Shown: piece after piece, positions 5,713 to 10,831 of the stretch
Layout: the number at the start of each line of letters is the position of its first letter
Position numbering within the stretch: position 1 is the first letter of the stretch
Origin: Clostridia bacterium
GTDB lineage: Bacteria > Bacillota_A > Clostridia > Christensenellales > Aristaeellaceae
NCBI GenBank assembly: GCA_017399225.1
Contig: JAFQEB010000013.1
Coordinates: 1 to 10,831, forward strand
Length of the DNA stretch: 10,831 nucleotides
Reading direction: 5' to 3'
Made by a program: the position numbers and the translations under genes
Notes under the pieces: generated by a model
Databases searched by the model: none
Seen by the model: the letters and a program-made list of their open reading frames with translations, nothing else
Told to the model about the DNA's origin: nothing

Positions 5713-7197
5713 ATGGAAAACAAGCTTTGGCTTGATACAGAAGAGATCCATGAGGATATGGACAAGCCCCACGACGAGTGCGGCGTGTTCGGCATCTACC
5801 GCAGGGAAGGAACTGGTGTTGTCGGCCCGACCTACCACGCCCTGTATGCCCTGCAGCATCGCGGCCAGGACAGCTGCGGCATCTGCGTCAACACCGACGG
5901 CGTGATGAAGAAGTACCGTGAAAACGGTATGGTCACGGAGGTCTTTACCCGCGACATGCTGGAGAAGATCACCGAGGGCAACATCGCCATCGGCCACTGC
6001 CGCTACGCCCCGGCGGATATGAAGAGCCGTTCCAACGCCCAGCCCCTGCTGATCAACCATCAGAAGGGCTCCATGTCCCTGGCGTGCAACGGCAGCCTGA
6101 CCAACGCTGCCGAGCTGCGGGACGAGCTTGAGGCCAAGGGCGCGATCTTCCACGCCACGGCGGATACGGAGGTCATCGCCTACATCATCATCCAGGAGCG
6201 CCTCAAGTGCGGCTCCATCGAAGAAGCTGTCTTCAACGCCATGAAGAAGATCAAGGGCGCCTACTCGATGGTGGTCATGAGCCCCACGAAGCTGATCGCC
6301 GCCCGCGATCCCCACGGCTTCCGCCCGCTGTGCATGGGCCATATCGGCGAAGATATCGTCTTTGCTTCTGAGTCCTGTGCGCTGGACAGCGTGGGCGCGA
6401 CCTTCGACCGCGACGTCAAGGCGGGCGAGGTGGTCGTGGTCAGCAAGGATGGCATCGAGACCTTCCAGATGGAGAACTCCTGCCACGACGGTCTGTGCGT
6501 GTTCGAGTTCGTGTACACCGCCCGGCCCGACTCCATCGTGGACGGCAGCAGCGTGCACGAGGCCCGCAAGTTGGCCGGCGCATTCCTGGCCAAGGCGCAT
6601 CCCGTTGAGGCGGATGTGGTCATTGGCGTGCCGGACTCCGGTCTGGATGCTGCGCTGGGCTATTCCCAGGAGAGCGGCATTCCCTATGGTATCGGCTTCC
6701 TGAAGAACAAGTATATCGGCCGCACCTTCATCCTGCCGGATCAGAAGCAGCGTCAGGACGCGGTACGCATCAAGCTGAACGCGATCAAGTCCACGGTGGC
6801 CGGCAAGCGCGTGGTGATGGTGGATGACTCCATTGTCCGTGGTACGACCTGTGCGCACATCGTAAACCTGCTGCGTGAGGCCGGCGCCACGGAGGTGCAT
6901 GTGCGCCTGTCCTCGCCGCCCTTTACGAACGTCTGCTACTTTGGCACGGACGTGAGCAAGCGGGAGACGCTGATCGCCGCCACCCACACGGTAGAGGAGA
7001 TCGGCCAGATCATCGGCGCGGATTCCATCGGCTATCTGCCCCTGGAGGCCTGCGACAAGATCGCTGCGGGCAGCAAGTGCAAATTCTGCAAGGGCTGCTT
7101 CACGGGCGAGTATCCCATTGATCCGCCGGTGCGCAAGCACATCAACAAGTACGATCAGCCCCTGACCATCGAGATGAAGAATAAGGTCAAGAAATAA
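5713..7197 (+). CDS. purF: Glutamine phosphoribosylpyrophosphate amidotransferase PurF (Fe-S type)
   Basis: PurF catalyses the first committed step of purine synthesis, PRPP plus glutamine to phosphoribosylamine, in the cytosol. The 494-residue protein has an N-terminal class II glutaminase domain beginning at the nucleophile Cys23 in DECGVFGI. The preceding 22 residues would be removed as a propeptide, as in Bacillus PurF. LQHRGQDSCGI and the GNGSLTN-like CNGSLTN follow. The C-terminal phosphoribosyltransferase domain carries the PRPP motif VVMVDDSIVRGTT (367-379). Cys262, Cys408 and the pair Cys459/Cys462 (FCKGCFTGEYP) match the four ligands of the [4Fe-4S] cluster of the Bacillus-type enzyme, which makes it oxygen-sensitive. 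The start follows a modest GGGAAAGAG (5695-5703). An 86-base spacer with an inverted repeat separates it from purE. Feedback inhibition by purine nucleotides is known for the family. Confidence 0.96.
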   Translation: MENKLWLDTEEIHEDMDKPHDECGVFGIYRREGTGVVGPTYHALYALQHRGQDSCGICVNTDGVMKKYRENGMVTEVFTRDMLEKITEGNIAIGHCRYAPADMKSRSNAQPLLINHQKGSMSLACNGSLTNAAELRDELEAKGAIFHATADTEVIAYIIIQERLKCGSIEEAVFNAMKKIKGAYSMVVMSPTKLIAARDPHGFRPLCMGHIGEDIVFASESCALDSVGATFDRDVKAGEVVVVSKDGIETFQMENSCHDGLCVFEFVYTARPDSIVDGSSVHEARKLAGAFLAKAHPVEADVVIGVPDSGLDAALGYSQESGIPYGIGFLKNKYIGRTFILPDQKQRQDAVRIKLNAIKSTVAGKRVVMVDDSIVRGTTCAHIVNLLREAGATEVHVRLSSPPFTNVCYFGTDVSKRETLIAATHTVEEIGQIIGADSIGYLPLEACDKIAAGSKCKFCKGCFTGEYPIDPPVRKHINKYDQPLTIEMKNKVKK

Positions 7198-7210
7198 CGT
7201 CAGTGAAAGA

Positions 7211-7333
7211 AGGGTCAAGGGTCGATGACCCTTGCGGGGTCCAGGGCCGCGGAGGCCCTGGCCGTCGGAGACCCCCGTCCGCAGACGGAGAATCTCCACG
7301 CGCCTTTCGTGAATCCGCGAGGATTCGGCGAAA
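7211..7333 (+). repeat. Cluster of four GC-rich hairpins between purF and purM
   Basis: The 259-base spacer holds successive inverted repeats. They are an 8-bp stem at 7216-7234 (CAAGGGTC/GACCCTTG), an 8-bp stem at 7241-7261 (CCAGGGCC/GGCCCTGG), a nested one at 7267-7297 (GGAGA outer, CCGTC/GACGG inner), and a long stem at 7305-7333 (TTTCGTGAATCC with GGATTC and GCGAAA, GCGA loop, one bulged G). None is followed by a good T tract. The string GGGGTCCAGGGCC with its complement resembles intergenic repeats I recall from Clostridia genomes, so I call it a dispersed repeat element. The remaining 7334-7440 shows nothing I can assign. Confidence 0.55.
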
Positions 7334-7456
7334 CAGCTCGCCCAGCCCCGCAAGAGAAACCCACAAAGCCCACTAACTAAACCTCGTGCATGTCCGCGCA
7401 GCCTGCAAAGGACAGCACCCCCCATACACGATCACATAACAAAAGGAGATACACCC

Positions 7457-8491
7457 ATGAAGAGCGAGAGCGCATCCTACAAGGCAGCGGGCGTTGATAT
7501 CGTCGCCGGCTACAAGTCTGTTGAACTGATGAAGAAGCACGTTGCCCGCACCAAGACCGAGGGCTGCGTGGATGACATCGGCGGCTTCGGCGGCTGCTTC
7601 GGCCTGAACACCGAGGGCATGAAGGAGCCCGTGCTGGTGTCCGGCACCGACGGCGTGGGCACCAAGCTCAAGGTCGCCATGCTCCTGGACAAGCACGACA
7701 CCATCGGCATTGACGCCGTCGCCATGTGCGTCAACGACGTCATCTGCTGCGGCGCCAAGCCCCTGTTCTTCCTGGATTACATCGCCTGCGGCAAGAACAT
7801 CCCCGAGAAGATTGCTGACATTGTCGGCGGCGTGGCGGAAGGCTGCGTGCAGTCCGGCTGTGCGCTGATCGGCGGCGAGACCGCTGAGCATCCCGGTATG
7901 ATGCCCGAGGACGATTACGACCTCGCCGGCTTCACCGTGGGCATTGTCGACAAGGCGAAGATCATTGATCCCAGCACCATGAAGGCCGGCGACGTGATCA
8001 TCGCCCTGCCCTCTACCGGCGTCCACTCCAACGGCTTCTCCCTCGTGCGCAAGGTGTTCGGCCTGACCGACGGCGCCCAGGACAAGACCTATCCCGAGCT
8101 GGACAAGACCCTGTTCGAGACCCTGCTGACCCCCACCCGCATCTATGTGAAGTCCATCCTGGCGCTGCTGAAGGAAGTGCAGCCCAAGGGCATCTGCCAC
8201 ATCACCGGCGGCGGCTTCTACGAGAACATCCCGCGCGCCCTGCCCGAGGGCCTGTGCGCGAAGATCAAGCGCAGCGACGTGCGCGTGCTGCCCATCTTCG
8301 ACATCATCGCCCGCGAAGGCAATGTCCCCGAGCGCGACATGTTCAACACCTACAACATGGGTGTTGGCATGACCGTCACCGTCGATCCCGCCGATGTGGA
8401 GAAGGCCCTCGCGATCCTGAAGGCCAACGGCGAGGACGCCTACGTCCTGGGCGAGGTTGTCGAGGGCGAGAAGGGCGTGGAGCTGTGGTAA
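7457..8491 (+). CDS. purM: Phosphoribosylformylglycinamidine cyclo-ligase (AIR synthetase) PurM
   Basis: PurM closes the imidazole ring, converting FGAM to AIR with ATP in the cytosol. The 344-residue length is normal. SYKAAGVDIVAGYKSVELMK is the typical N-terminus. GTDGVGTK (63-70) is the glycine-rich nucleotide/phosphate-binding loop, GIDAVAMCVNDVICCGA (84-100) the conserved helix, and GGETAEHPGM (139-148) the acidic active-site motif. HITGGGFYENIPRALP lies in the second domain. All match the PurM/AIR-synthetase family. AAGGAG (7443-7448) with an 8-base spacing fixes the start. Its product feeds PurE, encoded at the head of the same operon. The stop overlaps the purN start by 7 bases, which suggests translational coupling. 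Confidence 0.96.
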   Translation: MKSESASYKAAGVDIVAGYKSVELMKKHVARTKTEGCVDDIGGFGGCFGLNTEGMKEPVLVSGTDGVGTKLKVAMLLDKHDTIGIDAVAMCVNDVICCGAKPLFFLDYIACGKNIPEKIADIVGGVAEGCVQSGCALIGGETAEHPGMMPEDDYDLAGFTVGIVDKAKIIDPSTMKAGDVIIALPSTGVHSNGFSLVRKVFGLTDGAQDKTYPELDKTLFETLLTPTRIYVKSILALLKEVQPKGICHITGGGFYENIPRALPEGLCAKIKRSDVRVLPIFDIIAREGNVPERDMFNTYNMGVGMTVTVDPADVEKALAILKANGEDAYVLGEVVEGEKGVELW

Positions 8492-9084
8492 GAGTTGCGA
8501 TTCTGGTGTCCGGCGGCGGCACCAATCTGCAGGCCATCATCGATGCCAAGAACGCTGGGAAGATTCCCTCTGCGGAGCTGGCGCTGGTGCTTGCCTCCAA
8601 CGAGAAGGCCTACGCGCTGACCCGCGCGGCCAACGCAGGCATCGAAAGCACCGTCCTGCGCAAAGCGAAAGGGGAGGAGTCGTCCCTCTACGGCGAGCGC
8701 CTGCTGGCCGTGCTGCGTGAGCACAAGATTGACCTGGTGGTGCTGGCTGGCTTCCTGACCATACTGCCGGAGAACGTCATCCGCGCCTACGATCACCGCA
8801 TCCTGAATGTGCACCCGAGCCTTATTCCGAGCTTCTGCGGCGATGGCTTCTACGGCCTGCGCGTCCACGAGGCGGCCCTCCAAAAGGGCGTGAAGGTCAC
8901 CGGTGCGACCATCCACTTCGTCAACGAGATCACCGACGGCGGCGACATCATCGCTCAGAAGGCCGTCGAGGTGCTGCCGGACGACACCCCCGAAACCCTG
9001 CAAAAGCGCGTCATGGTCGAAGCCGAATGGGTGCTGCTGCCCCAGGCGGTCGAGACGGTGGCCAGAGCCCTCTCAGTCAGCTGA
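8485..9084 (+). CDS. purN: Phosphoribosylglycinamide formyltransferase PurN (10-formyl-THF dependent)
   Basis: PurN transfers a formyl group from 10-formyltetrahydrofolate to GAR in the cytosol. The reading frame is open further upstream inside purM, but homology begins at RVAILVSGGGTNLQAIID. GTG at 8485 is therefore the likely start, overlapping purM by 7 bases and giving 199 residues. The catalytic triad of the family is present: Asn108 and His110 in NVHPSLIPSF, and Asp151 in EITDGGDII. The segment CGDGFYGLRVHEAALQKGVKVTGATIHFVN is characteristic. The ribosome binding site is weak (AAGGG, 8471-8475), in keeping with coupling to purM. The last residues, ARALSVS, and the stop codon are read from a repeat-like hairpin element, so the C-terminus may have been replaced there; the catalytic core is intact. 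Confidence 0.94.
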   Translation: MVRVAILVSGGGTNLQAIIDAKNAGKIPSAELALVLASNEKAYALTRAANAGIESTVLRKAKGEESSLYGERLLAVLREHKIDLVVLAGFLTILPENVIRAYDHRILNVHPSLIPSFCGDGFYGLRVHEAALQKGVKVTGATIHFVNEITDGGDIIAQKAVEVLPDDTPETLQKRVMVEAEWVLLPQAVETVARALSVS

Positions 9085-9115
9085 CGCTGACAGCTCTCCC
9101 AGAGGGAGAGCCTTG
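9065..9115 (+). repeat. Double-hairpin intergenic repeat overlapping the purN stop
   Basis: Two perfect hairpins stand next to each other: GTCAGC/GCTGAC with a TGAC loop (9076-9091), and GCTCTCCC/GGGAGAGC with an AGA loop (9093-9111), followed by CTTGG. I recall closely similar 'CTCTCAGTC...GACAGCTCTCCC...GGGAGAGCC' elements scattered in Clostridia genomes, which a search would need to confirm. It begins inside purN and supplies its final codons. There is no T tract, so it is a poor terminator and the operon probably reads through. Confidence 0.6.
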
Positions 9116-9141
9116 GTTTGTGAAACAGGAGGAATATGAAT

Positions 9142-9873
9142 ATGCAGACCTACGATTTCAACACGCTGCTGAACACCAACACCTATCCCGGCCGCGGCAT
9201 CTGCCTGGGTATTGACGAGACCGGCGAGAACGCCGTGATCGTGTACTTCATCATGGGCCGCAGCGTCAACAGCCGCAACCGCATCTTCGAGGAGAGCGAG
9301 GACGGCATCATCACCAAGGCCTATGACGAAAGCAAGATGGTCGATCCCCACCTGATCATCTACGCCCCCGTGCGCGACATGGGCGACGGCCGCGTCATCG
9401 TCACCAATGGCGACCAGACCGACACCATCCGCGACTTCCTGAAGGAGGGCTCCACCTTCGAGGCGGCCCTGCGCACCCGCACCTTCGAGGACGATCTGCC
9501 TAACTGTACCCCCCGCATTTCCGGTATCGTCGAGGTGAAGGACGGCGCTTGCATGTACAAGCTGTCGATCCTCAAGTCCGACGAGCATGACGATTCCTCC
9601 GTGCAGCGCTTCTTCTACGAGTACCCCCAGCCCAAGGCTGGCATCGGCCACTTCATCCACACCTACAAGTGCGACGGCAACCCCATCCCCTCCTTCGAGG
9701 GCGAGCCGGAGAAGGTCACCCTCAAGGGCGACATTGAGGATCTGGCGCTGAATGTCTGGGACAACCTGAACGAGGACAACAAGGTCAGCCTGTACGTCTC
9801 CTTCATCGACCTGAAGAGCGGCGAGGCCGACACCATCATCATCAACAAGCACGAGCAGGATATTGAGGAGTAA
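9142..9873 (+). CDS. purO: IMP cyclohydrolase, PurO type
   Basis: The protein closes the purine ring, converting FAICAR to IMP, the last de novo step. It is recognised by the N-terminal TYPGRGICLGI (compare the 'YxGR....G' motif of archaeal PurO) and by segments such as FIMGRSVNSRNRIF, ILKSDEHDDSSVQRFF and PKAGIGHFIHTYKCDG. These fit bacterial members of the PurO/IMP cyclohydrolase family (PF07826), an Ntn-hydrolase-like fold unrelated to the PurH cyclohydrolase domain. About 243 residues is somewhat longer than archaeal PurO. ATG 9142 is preferred because AGGAGG (9127-9132) is 9 bases away; the ATG at 9136 is only 3 bases from it. The context, after purN and before a stand-alone AICAR formyltransferase lacking the cyclohydrolase domain, strongly supports the function. 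The TAA stop is the first triplet of an AT-rich repeat. Confidence 0.87.
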   Translation: MQTYDFNTLLNTNTYPGRGICLGIDETGENAVIVYFIMGRSVNSRNRIFEESEDGIITKAYDESKMVDPHLIIYAPVRDMGDGRVIVTNGDQTDTIRDFLKEGSTFEAALRTRTFEDDLPNCTPRISGIVEVKDGACMYKLSILKSDEHDDSSVQRFFYEYPQPKAGIGHFIHTYKCDGNPIPSFEGEPEKVTLKGDIEDLALNVWDNLNEDNKVSLYVSFIDLKSGEADTIIINKHEQDIEE

Positions 9874-9986
9874 TTCTTAATTCTTAATGCTTAATGCTTA
9901 ATTGATAATGTGTTTCCTTCCGCCCGATAAGCAGTGCAGTAACTGAATTAAGAATTACGAATTAAGAATTATGAATTGCGAATTAT
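9871..9986 (+). repeat. AT-rich inverted array of heptamer repeats
   Basis: The left arm is about five tandem heptamers on the theme TAATTCT (9871-9910: two exact, two TAATGCT, then degenerate). The right arm is six tandem heptamers on GAATTNN (9945-9986). Each arm keeps a strict 7-base period, and they are inverted relative to each other: TAATTCTTAATTC (9871-9883) is the exact reverse complement of 9945-9957. A 34-base spacer (9911-9944) separates them. The composition is strikingly unlike the GC-rich genes on either side. It could fold into a long imperfect stem and contains -10-like sequences, but I see no clear promoter. The family and origin are unknown to me. Confidence 0.75.
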
Positions 9987-10006
9987 TCGACGAAGGAGAA
10001 TAAACC

Positions 10007-10831
10007 ATGACTGAACTGGAGCTGAAATACGGCTGTAACCCCAATCAGAAGCCTTCCCGCATCTTTGTCGAGGGCGGCGAGCTGCCCATCAAGGTGCTCA
10101 ACGGCAAGCCCGGCTACATCAACTTCCTGGACGCCTTCAACGGCTGGCAGCTGGTCTGCGAGCTGAAGCGTGCCACCGGCCTGCCCGCTGCGACCTCCTT
10201 CAAGCATGTCAGCCCCGCCGGCGCGGCTGTGGGTCTGCCGCTGGATGATGTGATGCGCAAGATCTACTTTGTCGGCGATCAGGAGCTGTCCCCCCTGGCC
10301 TGCGCTTACGCCCGTGCCCGCGGCGCGGACCGTATGTCCTCCTTCGGCGACTGGATTTCCCTGTCCGACGTGTGCGACAAGTCCACCGCCCTGCTGATCA
10401 AGCCCGAGGTGTCCGACGGCGTCATCGCCCCCGGCTACACCGACGAGGCCCTCGAGATCCTCAAGGCCAAGAAGAAGGGCAACTACAACATCGTCGAGAT
10501 CGATCCCGCCTACAAGCCCGATCCCATCGAGCGCAAGCAGGTCTTCGGCATCACCTTCGAGCAGGGCCGCAATGAGTTCGTCATTGACGAGAACCTGCTG
10601 GAGAACATCGTTACCGAGAACAAGGACCTGCCCGACAGCGCCAAGATCGACCTGGTCGTGGCCCTGATCGTGCTGAAGTACACCCAGTCCAACTCCGTGT
10701 GCTACGCCAAGGGCGGCCAGGCCATCGGCATCGGCGCGGGCCAGCAGAGCCGCATCCACTGCACCCGTCTGGCCGGCCAGAAGGCCGACAACTGGCTGCT
10801 GCGCCAGCATCCCCGCGTGATGGAGCTGCCC
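10007..10831 (+). CDS. Stand-alone AICAR formyltransferase (PurH C-terminal-domain type), 5' part
   Basis: The gene continues beyond the right edge; 275 codons are visible. The protein formylates AICAR to FAICAR using 10-formyltetrahydrofolate, the step before [17 protein letters not shown] opens the domain, and [18 protein letters not shown] leads into [13 protein letters not shown], whose Lys66-His67 correspond to the catalytic Lys-His pair of the AICAR transformylase domain. Further on, [17 protein letters not shown] and [20 protein letters not shown] are highly characteristic. It starts directly with the transformylase domain, so the N-terminal IMP cyclohydrolase half of ordinary PurH is absent. 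The gene just upstream supplies that activity. AAGGAG (9993-9998) with 8-base spacing fixes the start. The two genes together replace one bifunctional purH. Confidence 0.93.
   Translation, partial: MTELELKYGCNPNQKPSRIFVEGGELPIKVLNGKPGYINFLDAFNGWQLVCELKRATGLPAATSFKHVSPAGAAVGLPLDDVMRKIYFVGDQELSPLACAYARARGADRMSSFGDWISLSDVCDKSTALLIKPEVSDGVIAPGYTDEALEILKAKKKGNYNIVEIDPAYKPDPIERKQVFGITFEQGRNEFVIDENLLENIVTENKDLPDSAKIDLVVALIVLKYTQSNSVCYAKGGQAIGIGAGQQSRIHCTRLAGQKADNWLLRQHPRVMELP

Noticed and set aside
5678..5905. Small plus-strand ORF overlapping the purF start
   Set aside because: It reads purF in another frame, has an Ala/Thr-rich translation with no family resemblance, and the PurF frame with its nucleophile Cys is clearly the real one.
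7198..7456. Gene or operon terminator between purF and purM
   Set aside because: No ORF with a ribosome binding site is present, and the hairpins lack T tracts. No new promoter for purM could be found, so read-through is more likely.
8254..8484. N-terminal extension of PurN within purM
   Set aside because: The open frame upstream of 8485 is an Arg-rich shadow of purM; PurN homology begins at the GTG at 8485.
9871..9986. CRISPR array
   Set aside because: The repeat unit is 7 bases with no spacers and the arms are inverted to each other, which does not fit CRISPR.

Overview
The window is a GC-rich, densely packed plus-strand stretch. It looks like chromosome from a member of the Bacillota, most probably a high-GC gut-type Clostridia. 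Supporting signs are strong AGGAGG-type ribosome binding sites, sigma-A type promoters, a Bacillus-type Fe-S glutamine PRPP amidotransferase, a nucleoside importer of the BmpA/NupOPQ type, and intergenic hairpin repeats of a kind I recall from Clostridia. This is a judgement from reading; no database was searched. All credible genes are on the plus strand.

Region 1 (1-4713) is a nucleoside uptake system. It begins with the 3' end of a BMP/PnrA-family substrate-binding lipoprotein gene, closed by a strong UUCG-loop terminator (523-554). A separate promoter (611-639) then drives a two-domain ABC ATPase and two permeases. These three genes are coupled by 4-base ATGA and GTGA overlaps and end at a strong terminator (4681-4713).

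Region 2 (4714-5137) is a control region of about 420 bases in front of purE. It holds A-rich direct repeats, a motif resembling the PurR 'PurBox', and a near-consensus promoter (TTGACA-17-TAAAAT). The leader RNA carries a 28-codon ORF with an excellent ribosome binding site. The stop codon of that ORF lies in the loop of an intrinsic terminator placed before purE. This has the architecture of a transcription attenuator and is the most interesting part of the window.

Region 3 (5138-10831) is a de novo purine operon in the order purE, purF, purM, purN, a PurO-type IMP cyclohydrolase, and a stand-alone AICAR formyltransferase that runs off the window. Together these cover the first step (PurF), the third (PurN), AIR formation (PurM), the carboxylation step (PurE) and the last two steps. 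The last two steps are split between two genes, where most bacteria use one fused PurH. purD, purL, purK, purC and purB are not in the window.

Three of the spacers inside the operon hold repeat-like structures: a hairpin cluster between purF and purM, a double hairpin overlapping the purN stop, and an AT-rich inverted array of heptamers that begins exactly at the IMP cyclohydrolase stop codon. A perfect 9-bp inverted repeat containing a PurBox-like sequence lies between purE and purF. Uptake of ready-made nucleosides and de novo synthesis therefore sit side by side but appear to be separate transcription units. I saw no transposase, phage gene, CRISPR array, tRNA or rRNA.
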